From Diabrotica undecimpunctata (taxonomy: Eukaryota; Arthropoda; Insecta; Coleoptera; Chrysomelidae), in NCBI RefSeq assembly GCF_040954645.1, contig NC_092803.1, positions 78,592,263 through 78,656,262 of the forward strand: 64,000 nt of DNA, read 5' to 3'. This document shows positions 11,120 through 21,630 of the stretch, piece by piece; position 1 is the stretch's first letter; each line of letters begins with the position of its first letter. Position numbers and translations under genes: made by a program. Under the pieces are notes generated by a model that had not been told where the DNA came from, ran no database searches, and saw only the letters and a program-made list of their open reading frames with translations.

Positions 11120-12716
11120 TTCATATAGTTTCATTATAGCAAATTGCAGACAAATTATTCCTCATCAATGATACCACTAGGCGCGAAAAATGGACTGAGG
11201 TAGTTAAAAATCTAGATTTTAAAAACTCGAGTAGACAGGCCTGGTCATTGCTTCGAAAACTACGAGGCAGTAAGCCACCAGATCGCCCAATCGATCTAGT
11301 AAAACCAAACCAAGTGGCGTCCAATGTAATATCTACGTCCAACAGCAATGCTATGTTATGCAAAAGAAGTTTTTAAGTCATCATCAGCGATAATATTAGT
11401 AGGTACCCAAATGAAACTAAAGAATGGCTTACTTCAAGGATTAGTGCTAGTCCCTCTAAAGCTAAAGAATACTTTAGCGTTTATATAGCAGACATGCCCA
11501 AAACTACACTAAAGAAGTTTGGACATGTAGACGACTAGGTGCTTGGTACGAGCCGTAAGGAATTAGGGACTACTGAGCAAATATTAATAAATGACATAAC
11601 TACCATCGAAAGATATTTTCGCCACTGGAGATTACAATCCAACACCACCAAGATGTATGTATCGTGTTTTCTTTAAAAAAATAGACTAGCCAACTACCAA
11701 TTAAAAAAACACTTTGAAGACAAACTCCTCAACCACACTTAACACCCAAAATATCTAGGTATGACACTTAATAGAAGGCTAAACTTTTAAGAACATCGTA
11801 CTAAAACGACTGCAAAACTTAGAACACAAAATAACATTCTGCAAAAGTTATGCAGTGCCACACGAGATTCCTTAGCGTCTTCTCTTAGATTGACAGCACT
11901 AAGACATTGACAAAATTCGTGTACCCTCCGATAATAAAATATCAGCAGGTCCCTGGTCTACCTGACCTTTCGGCACACGACCGTTAGCTAGCCACTAACC
12001 CCTGTGAGTCCGACACCATTTGAGGCTGTTATCCCCGCACTCCGGGGCGTAAAGGTGAACGCAGGTCGATGCTCAACCTTGCACGTTTTACAGGTAGTCG
12101 CCGACGAGCTCGCATCTACCACTCTTAAGTCTACCAAGGTGGGTACGTGCCGTAACCCCACGCCCTTAATGGGGAAAGGGTATAAGGGACGCAGCACGTT
12201 CAACCTCACCCACGCAGCACGATACCTCGAACGACGGATCTCCTCCTCTTCATTCCTTTCCATTAGTAGCCTCTTACCTCTTGCCTCTTGGGCACACATC
12301 CGCCCAAGTATAGCCCTAAAAATTAACGCTGTACCTGTACTCCGCCCCCACGTTGGTATTACCTGCAGAGACATAAATAAACTTCCTTCAAGAAATAACC
12401 CTATAGATTCTGCAGAAGTCCAAAAGAAACTGTATGATAACTGATCGTTGGCTTAAAGTTTGGAAAAAGAAGAATGCATAATCAAGTCAGAGAATTTCGA
12501 CCAACTAAGACGAATCTGGGCCATACTGAACAGAATCAGAACAGATTGTGGCAGGTGCTCCGACCTACTTTTCAGGTGGGGAAAATATCCTCTCTAAACT
12601 GCGATTGTAGTGCTGAAAAACAAATCGTTAAACATCTAGTGGAGAAATGCTCAATCAGATCCTACAGTGGCAATATGTCCGATTTCTTGGTTGCGATTAT
12701 AGAGTCCATTTAATAT
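11120..12716 (+). pseudogene. Jockey/CR1-like LINE relic
   Basis: Broken frames in one orientation read through a LINE ORF2. About 11190-11380 carries the endonuclease-to-RT linker (WTEVVKNLDF, SSRQAWSLLRKL). About 11470-11640 has a degenerate active-site region with FGHVDD in place of the family's YADD. About 11750-11910 has the thumb-type KYLGMTLNRRLNF. After an interruption (11911-12365), the 3' end appears at 12490-12710 with NRIRTDCGRCSDLLFRWG and CDCSAEKQIVKHLVEKC, a CCHC-like C-terminus. Most of the RT fingers and palm are missing. It is inactive. Confidence 0.7.
11911..12365. other. GC-rich island of unknown origin inside the LINE relic
   Basis: About 455 bp with G+C well above 50%, while its surroundings are near 30%. 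It is open in two opposing frames: plus 12004 to beyond the island, minus 12374 to 11988. Neither translation resembles anything I recognise. Two open frames can result simply from GC-rich composition. It interrupts the LINE between thumb and C-terminus, so it is probably an inserted fragment. No inverted ends or duplication were found. Confidence 0.4.
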
Positions 12717-12719
12717 ATT

Positions 12720-13384
12720 TGTCAATTAAATGTTTGTTTCTAAAAAATAATTATTATTATTTACTCTTTGTGATGTATTACGTCTACAAAACTTAACTGT
12801 AATAGAGTCATACGCCAATGATAATGAAGTGGCAACTGTCTGACAAATATTAAATGAAATTAGTCCTCCGATATCGCGAGTTGTAAGTGGTTAATATTAG
12901 CCGAAATCACGTGCCCATCACGAATTCTAAGAAATTCTGAATTCGATTATTGGCGGCGCATAGGAAAATAATTTTTCTTATTGGTCACTTTACGTTGTAA
13001 CAATAAAATATTATATTTCTGCTCATATTAATAAAAATAAAACATTAGATCTAGTTAATAATGTGTCGACAAGATTTTCACAATCTGTTTTGCAGTGAAA
13101 ACAATAAGTAAAATTTTTTGTCTTTACATAATATTTAAATGAGGGTGTAGTGAAATTGAAATTCTTCTTTTTAATGAATACATAGACATTTCTAGACGTA
13201 AATTCATTGTTTTTTCAGCAATAGTAAGGATAACATCTATCTCTTCTGTTTCTGTGGCCCGCCTCTATTTATTTTTGTCTACCTTTGTCTCCGATATCTG
13301 AACTTCATCTGTGATTTTGGTTCTGTTTCTAATATAAGTAGCTTTGTCACCAATCAACACCTATAACAGGAAAAATAGATGTAT

Positions 13385-13386
<2 letters not shown>
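12720..13386. other. AT-rich DNA, no gene seen
   Basis: No coding similarity or repeat structure recognised. Confidence 0.45.

Positions 13387-13442
<56 letters not shown>
13387..13442. repeat. (TA)n microsatellite
   Basis: TA repeat adjoining the 3' end of the minus-strand LINE fragment, where a LINE tail would lie. Confidence 0.95.
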
Positions 13443-13446
<4 letters not shown>

Positions 13447-13682
13447 CTTCTTCTTATGGTGCCGTGCACCTATAATGCGTTGGCGAATTATCTTAAGGTC
13501 AGAAGTCTGTCTTTTGCGGCATGCAAAAGTTCGCCAGTGTTAGTTACGCCTGTCCAGTTCTTTATATTTCGCAGCCACGACATTTGTTTGCGACCTACTC
13601 CTCTCTTGCCCTCAATATTTCCTTGGATAATTAGTTGATTGCGTATTTTTCCCCTCTCAGGATGTGGGTGGCCCAGGTATCT

Positions 13683-13686
<4 letters not shown>
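13443..13686 (-). pseudogene. LINE 3' end fragment (RTE-like)
   Basis: Minus-strand translation contains LIIQGNIEGKRGVGRRQMSW, then LRNIKNWTG. This is the C-terminal signature of the same LINE group as 53601-54706, which has QGKIQGKRSVGRRRISWLR. Only the last 80 or so residues remain. The 3' end carries AAGAAGAAG and then (TA)n. The 5' side is cut by another (TA)n tract in which the gypsy element sits. Confidence 0.75.

Positions 13687-13773
<87 letters not shown>
13687..13773. repeat. (TA)n microsatellite, left flank of gypsy element
   Basis: Pure TA repeat up to the LTR boundary. A matching TA tract continues after the other LTR at 21387, so the retrotransposon split or landed in one array. 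Confidence 0.95.
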
Positions 13774-13777
<4 letters not shown>

Positions 13778-15213
13778 ATAATGTGTTTTTTGTTTGAATG
13801 ATGAGCAATGAGTAATTTTAATAATATATAGGGTTTTTATCGCGGTTCTCAAAGAATTAGTTTGTAAGTACTTTTTTTTAAATTATCTTTATTATAACTA
13901 TTATGAAACACACATATATATATCTAACCTAGTCAATGTAAATTTAAAATAAACTATCTTTAAATTGATATTCTTACAAAACTAATTAAATTCTATAGAC
14001 AATCTAAAATTTAAACAAACTATCTTCAAAATTGAAATTGTTATGACACTAACTAAATTATATTAACAAAATTTTGTACCTTTCTTTCACTGAATGCCTA
14101 AATGAACTGTTTTCCACTATATAGATTCTAATCACCACTGAATGTCTTCGTACTTCGGTTATCCTTGTTTTTTTGTGAAATTACTTTTTCCAATTATCAG
14201 CTTCTACCAATTTAAGATATAGTTTTCTTCACCAGCATTTATACACCACCAACCAAACCAGCAAACAGCATTTATATTTATTCTTCTTTTCAATATACCA
14301 ATATCCAATTATTATAAGTTGATTTATACTAATCTCCAATCATAATATAATTTTAATTCCTTCCAATGTCCATCCAATATTCTTCTAATATACTTTTATA
14401 ATCTTCAATAATTATTTGTGTATAATTATAAATGTGCATTAAATATATGCATAATTTTTAATCTTCATTTAACTCACTATATTAAACAATTGGACTATCT
14501 CCAACTAACTTTCATATTTCTTATTAAACTTTTCTGACTGACTTCTTGAAAATTCTGAACAATTTACTTCACTATTCACTAACTAAATGTGTCTAGGTAC
14601 TAACTTTCATAATAAACTGGCCTGACTTCTGACTAAAAACTTCCAAAAACTGCCATCTTGAATCCAAATCACGGGTATTTATATCTTTTGGACACTCCAG
14701 AACCATCTCGTAAGATATCATGTTCTATTTAGTTCTATTTAATACATGTCTGAATTTTCTGGAACAAACCATTTCGCAAACATGGCCATCTCCGGAGATC
14801 CAGAGAATTCCATTCTTTTCTATTAATAATTTTGTTGACATTTAGGCTTTTCAGATCAGAATAAATATTCAAATTAGTAACTAACACTCTAATTTAATAA
14901 AATACACATTTCAAACAATATATTATTATAACCCCACTTTATATTCCCAATTATGATTAATTTCTATCTGTCAATCACTCCGAGAGTATTTTTGGTTGCC
15001 TATGCACATGGCTCACTTATATATATTTACAATATTAAAATACAACTTTTTACAATTATTATATGCTAATTTATTAAAAATGCCCTCACATAAATATATT
15101 TTTATTAAATTCTCTAGTATATAACTTATTTAAAATAATCAAATACTTTTTTATATCTAATATTATGTAGTATATAACTTATAAATTATTTTCTATAAAC
15201 CCCAATCGTCACA
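13774..15213 (-). repeat. 3' LTR of gypsy element 1
   Basis: 1440 bp, beginning TGTTATAATG and ending AATCGTCACA on the plus strand, paired with 19949-21386. It is preceded (element sense) by a short purine-rich TTTTTGGGGTAT that may be the polypurine tract. Confidence 0.9.
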
Positions 15214-15707
15214 ATACCCCAAAAATAATATTTAAAATAAATAATTTACTTATTATTTTTTTAAATATTAATTTTCTCATACCTTATTAAATTTAATAAA
15301 TTAATAATTCAATTTTTTTTTTTATTTAAAATGTGTTAAATACATCCCTGTTCGCTGTCTATGCCAAAGCAGAGAACAACGGATCACAGTTCGGCTATTC
15401 TATGGTCAAACTGTCATGTCAAATGGAACAATGGATGCGATATCAGAGAATAAAATATAACCTTAATTAAAAATATAATCGATATGGTGTTCTGTTTATT
15501 TATAGACAAAATCTAGAAATTATTTCCATTCAAAATAACTTTCATCAATATAAATTGGTAAGTTTTTTCACTTTATATAAAGACATTTACACAATCAATT
15601 CTGTATCTAACCCCGAATTATGATTTTTAGGGTACCAAACAATTTCCATATGTACAAAATTCAACAAGTATGATGTCAAATTTATTCACAACAAAGAAAT
15701 CTACCAT
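15214..15707 (-). other. Untranslated region between pol stop and 3' LTR
   Basis: About 490 bp with stops in all three minus-strand frames. A complete integrase catalytic core needs roughly this length, but no D,D-35-E pattern is visible. A few residues resembling the start of the core (VDFF) occur just after the pol stop, suggesting the core was lost here. Confidence 0.6.
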
Positions 15708-18086
15708 CTATCTATGAAATGGATCTATCAGTAAGTTTTTTTTTTTTAAATTCTTTTCTTTGTTTAGTTGACATATTGGGCATTGGGTAGTAATTTCTTT
15801 TGCTATACTTATGTCATTCTTTGCAAAATAATTGTCCCTAAATAGCATCCATAGCTTTCTTGAACCAATATGCATATAATTGTTATGTAAATTTTTCAAT
15901 ATTTTCTTTGCTAAAGTTCTAGTTATTACATATACTTCTATGCCATTTATTATTTTATAATATACTCCATCTTTCCTAAGGACTTTTTGTTTTTCACTCA
16001 AATTGATCTGATCTCTTATAATTTCTTCTTTAGAATATAATCCAGTACTTTCTACTAATTGATTTAATCCAATTTTTATTGTTCGCTGCCCTTTTTGTGA
16101 TGTATTTTCTAACCTTGATAAAGCATCTGCCACTATATTGGATTTTCCAGAAATGTATTTGATTTCAAAGCAGTATTCACTAAGTATTAGACTCCACCGA
16201 TGTATTCTACTGTTTCCATATTTGTTATTTAATATAGATGTTAAAGCTTGGTGATCTGTTTCTATTGTAAATTCATTACCCAACAAATAAAATCTTAATT
16301 TTGTGACACAGTGTATTATACTTGCTAGTTCTAATTCTGAAAATGAGTAACCCTTTTCATGTGGCTTTGTGATTCTTGAAATGAATTGTATTGGGTATTC
16401 GACCCCATCATGTATTTGTAATAATACCCCTGATAATCTCTCTATTGATGCATTTGTTCTTAGTATGAATGGCTGTGTATAGTCAGGATAGTATATTTTC
16501 AAATTTGACAGAAAAATGTTTTTAATTTCTTGGAATGCTAGTTCTCTTCTCTGATCCCATCTCCATTTTACACCTTTTCTCAGTAGTTCAAGTAATGGAA
16601 TTTCTTTTATACTTAGATCTGGTATCATCCTTTTATAATAATTAATTATTCCAATAAATCCTCTTAAAGTTCTTAAATTGTGTGGTGTTTTATATTCCTG
16701 AATGACTTGTGTCCGTTCTGGATCCATTTCGATTCCCTTAGTGTTAAGTTTATAACCTAGATATATTACTTCTTTTTGAAAAAATGTACATTTTTCTCGA
16801 TTTATTTTTAGTCCAACTTTGTCTAATCTATTTATTATAATTTTTAGGTGTTTCTCATGATCTTCAGCCGTTTTAGAAAAAATTAATATATCATCAATGT
16901 AGTGAATTACAAAATGTTCATATTGATCCAAAATATCATGAAGACATCTACATAGAGCACTGCAAGATGATTGAAGTCCAAATGGTACTACTTTGAATTG
17001 ATATACTACTCCATCTATCTGAAATCCTGTATACTGTCTACTTTTTCTTTCTAGAGGTATTAACCAGAAACTATGCTGTAAATCGATTTTAGTGAAAAAT
17101 GACATTCCTGTAATTCTTCCTAGTATTCCATCTATACTCATTGGTGCTTCAAATTGCTTTTCAGTAATCTTGTTAATATTCCTTGCATCCAAACATAACC
17201 TGATTTCACCTGATCTTTTTCGTACTACTACTATGGGGTTAATAAAACGTGTGTCTGCCTTCTCAATGATCCTATCTTCTAACATATTATTAATTGTTTT
17301 GTTTACTTCTTCTCTGTATTTATATGGTATTGGGTATGATTTTGTTTTAAAATCTTTTTCCTCCTTAACTCTTATACTATGGATATAATTCTGTGCAATT
17401 CTATTTTCTTTATTGACAAGTCCCTTGTGTTGCTGCAATATGGAAATGACTATTGATTTATATTCTTCAGGGCAATTTAAAACTTTTATCACATCTTCTT
17501 CTTTACAAATAAAATTATTCTTCATTATGTACTCATTATTCCTTGCTTCCAATTTTACGCACTCCGCCTCGTAGGCATCCATCTGCTTAAAATTTCCATT
17601 CCTTAAATATTCACTACAATAATTATTCTTTACATTCTTTTGGGACATTTCCCTATCATCAAAATACATTTCTTCTTCATATACATCATTATTTTCTTTT
17701 AATAATATCCTATCAACTCTTATTCCTTCTTCTACCTCATCTTTCTGCATAAATTTAATTATTTGCCCTTCCAAAGTTACCATTTTTTCTTCAAAATCTA
17801 TCTTTACTTTCTTCTTTTCCAATTCATCATTTCCCATTAATATATCAACACATAAATCCTTGACAATAAATCCTTGCATATTAATTTCTTTATTAAGAAT
17901 ATTAATTTTAAAATTGGCTAGTTTATCAATTTCACCCAACTTCTTATTATTTGCACCAATAATTTTAATTTTTGGAATCTTTATTATATCTGATAGTTTT
18001 AATGTATTAAAAATAAAATTCTCCGAGACTAAAGTACTTTCTGAACCAGTATCTATCATAATCTTAATCATTTTATTTTTGGCCAA
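15708..18086 (-). CDS. pol: Pol polyprotein (protease, RT, RNase H, integrase zinc region)
   Basis: 792 residues from a TTG codon at 18086; the frame is open further upstream to the gag overlap, so translation by -1 frameshift is more likely than a separate start. The protease motif MIDTGSESTLV is at residues 10-20. Reverse transcriptase spans about 245-425 with YIDD at 396-399. RNase H spans about 540-660, but the usual first catalytic Asp (TDAS) is Asn in RTNAS (545), while ETDHQAL is kept near 609. The integrase HHCC region has H734, H739, C769 and C772. The protein ends at 792, before the integrase core, whereas full gypsy Pols run several hundred residues further. A complete copy elsewhere would have to supply integration. 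Confidence 0.92.
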   Translation of the reverse strand: MAKNKMIKIMIDTGSESTLVSENFIFNTLKLSDIIKIPKIKIIGANNKKLGEIDKLANFKINILNKEINMQGFIVKDLCVDILMGNDELEKKKVKIDFEEKMVTLEGQIIKFMQKDEVEEGIRVDRILLKENNDVYEEEMYFDDREMSQKNVKNNYCSEYLRNGNFKQMDAYEAECVKLEARNNEYIMKNNFICKEEDVIKVLNCPEEYKSIVISILQQHKGLVNKENRIAQNYIHSIRVKEEKDFKTKSYPIPYKYREEVNKTINNMLEDRIIEKADTRFINPIVVVRKRSGEIRLCLDARNINKITEKQFEAPMSIDGILGRITGMSFFTKIDLQHSFWLIPLERKSRQYTGFQIDGVVYQFKVVPFGLQSSCSALCRCLHDILDQYEHFVIHYIDDILIFSKTAEDHEKHLKIIINRLDKVGLKINREKCTFFQKEVIYLGYKLNTKGIEMDPERTQVIQEYKTPHNLRTLRGFIGIINYYKRMIPDLSIKEIPLLELLRKGVKWRWDQRRELAFQEIKNIFLSNLKIYYPDYTQPFILRTNASIERLSGVLLQIHDGVEYPIQFISRITKPHEKGYSFSELELASIIHCVTKLRFYLLGNEFTIETDHQALTSILNNKYGNSRIHRWSLILSEYCFEIKYISGKSNIVADALSRLENTSQKGQRTIKIGLNQLVESTGLYSKEEIIRDQINLSEKQKVLRKDGVYYKIINGIEVYVITRTLAKKILKNLHNNYMHIGSRKLWMLFRDNYFAKNDISIAKEITTQCPICQLNKEKNLKKKNLLIDPFHR

Positions 18087-18196
18087 AGCATTTATATAAA
18101 TTAAATTAATAGATTCAATAATTTTCTCTTCATCTAAAGAAATAAATTCAGAAGGTTTTTCATAATAGCAATGGCCTAACTTGTAATTCAGAAAGT

Positions 18197-19804
18197 TTAC
18201 TGCACAAAATTTTGATTATTAGAATTGTCAGATTGTATCTGACCACTTGGATCTGATGTCCTATGTCTTTCCCTACTATGACTTCTACTCACATTTTCTT
18301 GCCTTGTACGATTTCGTTCCCTGTCTTCGCAGCTCCTATTCCTTCGAACACAATTTACCTGTCTGTTATAGTTAGGTCGCTCTGTATTTCTTCTATTGTT
18401 AAAATCTTGTCTATTATTATTAGTACTGTTATTAAAATGTTGTTTATTATAATTACTGTTATTATTATTAAAATTTTGTAAATTATTACCATATCTATTA
18501 TATGATTGTCTATATTGTTGATTATCATTTTTATTATATTGAAAGTTATTATTGTTTTTTCTGTTGTTATTATTACTTGTCATATTGCCTCTTTGTATTC
18601 TTTGAATAAAATTAATAAAACTATCTATTGTTTGAATATTTTGTACAGTTACGGTTTGCACAACATCAGCATCAAAATGTCTAGATACATTTAAGACTGT
18701 TTCATCCTCTCTAAGTGGTGGTTCTAAATATTTTGCAACTGTTATCAATTTCAATGCATAATCTACCATATTTGATTTTAAATTTTGATTATACTTTCCA
18801 AAATATAGAATTTCTCTAAACTTTGCTTGCTCTAATTCACCCCAATAATAATTTAAAAATTTATTTTCAAATGTTTGAAAGTTATCTAAATCATTTTCAA
18901 TACTAGCAAACCAAGTTGCTGCATTGTCATTTAATGTCACTCTAATATAATCTTTAATATCATTAATATTATTCACAAATCTTAATTTATGTTTTAAACT
19001 ATTTATGTATACTCTAGGATGCAAATTTTTTATATTACCAGAGAATTTAATCCCAGTCTCATTTGTTAAATTTAAGTAAGGTCTTCCTATGTCTCTCATT
19101 TGTGAAATATCATCTATTCTCTGTTCCACATTTCTTATTTGATTATTATTTATTTGGATATTTTGTTGTATATCGTCTAATTTTTCTTCTGTGTTTCTCC
19201 TGTCTTCGTTAATTTTTACTTCTAAGTTACATTTCTGTAACTCTATTTTCTGTTCTATATCTATCTTATTATCTTGAATAATCCTCTTTACTTCTCTCCT
19301 CTCATTTTGTATCCTTTTCTTGTAGTCATTCCGTATAATTTTTATTTCATTTGCTACTTTTTTCTCTGCAGCTTCAAGTTTTTTATCCATTTGTTTTTCT
19401 ATTTGTTTTACAATTTTATTATTATTATCTTCTATTTTCTTTTCTAATTTTCTATAATTCTCTTCCAATTTCTGTTCCATTTTTTTCATGTCTTCTTTGA
19501 CTTCTTTTGAATTCTTTTCCAATTTTTTTATGTCTTCTTTGATTTCTTTTGAATTCTCTTCCATTTTCTGTTCCATTTTTTTCATGTCTTCTTTGATTTC
19601 TTTTGAATTCTCTTCCATTGTCTTGTTCATCTGCATCATTAATGACATCAAAGCTGCCATATTGACATTTTCCTCTCTTTCTGGATTCATTTCTGCAGTA
19701 TCTTGTGGAACTTGAACTAAACTCTCCTCTTGTATAGGTTGTGTTTCTACTTCCACATCTTCTTCATTCTTTTTGCTTCTTGTACCTTTCTTTCCTTGAG
19801 ACAT
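18197..19804 (-). CDS. gag: Gag protein with long coiled coil
   Basis: 535 residues starting at an ATG about 145 bp downstream of the 5' LTR. Residues 1-50 are charged. Residues about 55-235 form a lysine/glutamate-rich heptad region including a repeated NSKEIKEDMKKMEQK-type unit, a strong coiled-coil prediction. A gypsy capsid-like region follows at about 245-405, with WFASIENDL and FENKFLNYYW. The tail is rich in asparagine and arginine. No CCHC zinc knuckle is present in this frame; the basic Asn/Arg tail may bind RNA instead. The stop lies in an overlap with the pol frame. It forms the particle shell in the cytoplasm. Confidence 0.88.
   Translation of the reverse strand: MSQGKKGTRSKKNEEDVEVETQPIQEESLVQVPQDTAEMNPEREENVNMAALMSLMMQMNKTMEENSKEIKEDMKKMEQKMEENSKEIKEDIKKLEKNSKEVKEDMKKMEQKLEENYRKLEKKIEDNNNKIVKQIEKQMDKKLEAAEKKVANEIKIIRNDYKKRIQNERREVKRIIQDNKIDIEQKIELQKCNLEVKINEDRRNTEEKLDDIQQNIQINNNQIRNVEQRIDDISQMRDIGRPYLNLTNETGIKFSGNIKNLHPRVYINSLKHKLRFVNNINDIKDYIRVTLNDNAATWFASIENDLDNFQTFENKFLNYYWGELEQAKFREILYFGKYNQNLKSNMVDYALKLITVAKYLEPPLREDETVLNVSRHFDADVVQTVTVQNIQTIDSFINFIQRIQRGNMTSNNNNRKNNNNFQYNKNDNQQYRQSYNRYGNNLQNFNNNNSNYNKQHFNNSTNNNRQDFNNRRNTERPNYNRQVNCVRRNRSCEDRERNRTRQENVSRSHSRERHRTSDPSGQIQSDNSNNQNFVQ
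18206..18212 (-). other. Candidate -1 ribosomal frameshift site, gag to pol
   Basis: On the minus strand the gag codons CAA AAT TTT GTG CAG TAA contain A AAT TTT, which fits the X XXY YYZ slippery rule. Slipping back one base enters the pol frame, which is open from here through the protease. The stop codon lies only three codons downstream. No stem or pseudoknot was verified. Confidence 0.5.
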
Positions 19805-19930
19805 TTTGAGACTTTACTTCTTCAAATATAATTAAAAATAAAATCTATAATTTTTTCTTTCTAATGATAATTAATTTAATTATATGAGAGCACTTATCTT
19901 CCCAAACTAATTCTTTTAAATAGAGAGCCA

Positions 19931-19945
19931 CCGCGTTGGGTGCCA
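19931..19945 (-). other. Primer binding site of gypsy element 1
   Basis: The minus strand reads TGGCACCCAACGCGG, starting three bases after the end of the 5' LTR. The TGG start and position are those of a tRNA-primed minus-strand DNA start. The tRNA was not identified. Confidence 0.6.
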
Positions 19946-19948
19946 AAT

Positions 19949-21383
19949 TGTTATGATGTGTTTTTTGTTTGAATGATGAGCAATGAGTAATTTTAATAAT
20001 ATATAGGGTTTTTATCGCGGTTCTCAAAGAATTAGTTTGTAAGTACTTTTTTTTAAATTATCTTTATTATAACTATTATGAAACACACATATATATCTAA
20101 CCTAGCCAATGTAAATTTAAAATAAACTATCTTTAAATTGATATTCTTACAAAACTAATTAAATTCTATAGACAATCTAAGATTTAAACAAACTATCTTC
20201 AAAATTGAAATTGTTATGACACTAACTAAATTATATTAACAAAATTTTGTACCTTTCTTTCACTGAATGCCTAAATGAACTGTTTTCCACTATATAGATT
20301 CTAATCACCACTGAATGTCTTCGTACTTCGGTTATCCTTGTTTTTTTGTGAAATTACTTTTTCCAATTATCAGCTTCTACCAATTTAAGATATAGTTTTC
20401 TTCACCAGCATTTATACACCACCAACCAAACCAGCAAACAGCATTTATATTTATTCTTCTTTTCAATATACCAATATCCAATTATTATAAGTTGATTTAT
20501 ACTAATCTCCAATCATAATATAATTTTAATTCCTTCCAATGTCCATCCAATATTCTTCTAATATACTTTTATAATCTTCAATAATTATTTGTGTATAATT
20601 ATAAATGTGCATTAAATATATGCATAATTTTTAATCTTCATTTAACTCACTATATTAAACAATTGGACTATCTCCAACTAACTTTCATATTTCTTATTAA
20701 ACTTTTCTGACTGACTTCTTGAAAATTCTGAACAATTTACTTCACTATTCACTAACTAAATGTGTCTAGGTACTAACTTTCATAATAAACTGGCCTGACT
20801 TCTGACTAAAAACTTCCAAAAACTGCCATCTTGAATCCAAATCACGGGTATTTATATCTTTTGGACACTCCAGAACCATCTCGTAAGATATCATGTTCTA
20901 TTTAGTTCTATTTAATACATGTCTGAATTTTCTGGAACAAACCATTTCGTAAACATGGCCATCTCCGGAGATCCAGAGAATTCCATTCTTTTCTATTAAT
21001 AATTTTGTTGACATTTAGGCTTTTCAGATCAGAATAAATATTCAAATTAGTAACTAACACTCTAATTTAATAAAATACACATTTCAAACAATATATTATT
21101 ATAACCGCACTTTATATTCCCAATTATGATTAATTTCTATCTGTCAATCACTCCGAGAGTATTTTTGGTTGCCTATGCACATGGCTCACTTATATATATT
21201 TACAATATTAAAATACAACTTTTTACAATTATTATATGCTAATTTATTAAAAATGCCCTCACATAAATATATTTTTATTAAATTCTCTAGTATATAACTT
21301 ATTTAAAATAATCAAATACTTTTTTATATCTAATATTATGTAGTATATAACTTATAAATTATTTTCTATAAACCCCAATCGTC

Positions 21384-21386
<3 letters not shown>
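19949..21386 (-). repeat. 5' LTR of gypsy element 1
   Basis: 1438 bp, about 99.6% identical by eye to 13774-15213. It should contain the element's promoter; no core promoter motif was assigned. Confidence 0.9.

Positions 21387-21446
<60 letters not shown>
21387..21446. repeat. (TA)n microsatellite, right flank of gypsy element
   Basis: TA repeat directly after the LTR and directly before the hairpin repeat at 21447. Confidence 0.95.
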
Positions 21447-21451
<5 letters not shown>

Positions 21452-21518
21452 AATTAAAACACTATTGAGGAATGATGAGATTTTTATAAATTTGAAAGTA
21501 TACATATATATATATACA

Positions 21519-21577
<59 letters not shown>

Positions 21578-21630
21578 ACTTTCAAATTTATAAAAATCTC
21601 ATCATTCCTCAATAGTGTTTTAATTTAACT
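21447..21630. repeat. Hairpin repeat with 60-bp arms around (TA)n
   Basis: The left arm (about 21447-21510) contains GAGGAATGATGAGATTTTTA, and the right arm (about 21571-21630) contains its reverse complement. Arms match almost perfectly from GTTAAATTAAAACACTATTG inward to GTATAC, with a TA tract as the loop. Probably a foldback MITE whose loop has expanded. Confidence 0.8.

Larger units (their letters stand above)
13774..21386 (-). mobile_element. Ty3/gypsy LTR retrotransposon, minus strand, lacks integrase core
   Basis: Two LTRs of 1440 and 1438 bp bracket gag (18197-19804) and pol (15708-18086), both on the minus strand. Read in the element's sense, each LTR starts TGTGACGATTGG and ends ATAACA. 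A primer-binding-like TGGCACCCAACGCGG follows the 5' LTR. The flanks are TA repeat on both sides, so a 4-bp ATAT duplication is consistent but not provable. By eye the LTRs differ at about five bases plus one 2-bp indel, so insertion is recent. Pol stops before the integrase catalytic core and no such core is found elsewhere. Confidence 0.93.

Noticed and set aside
11988..12444. Two overlapping open frames of 128 and 146 codons on opposite strands
   Set aside because: Neither resembles a known protein, and GC-rich sequence lowers stop frequency on both strands. Reported as an island instead of as genes.
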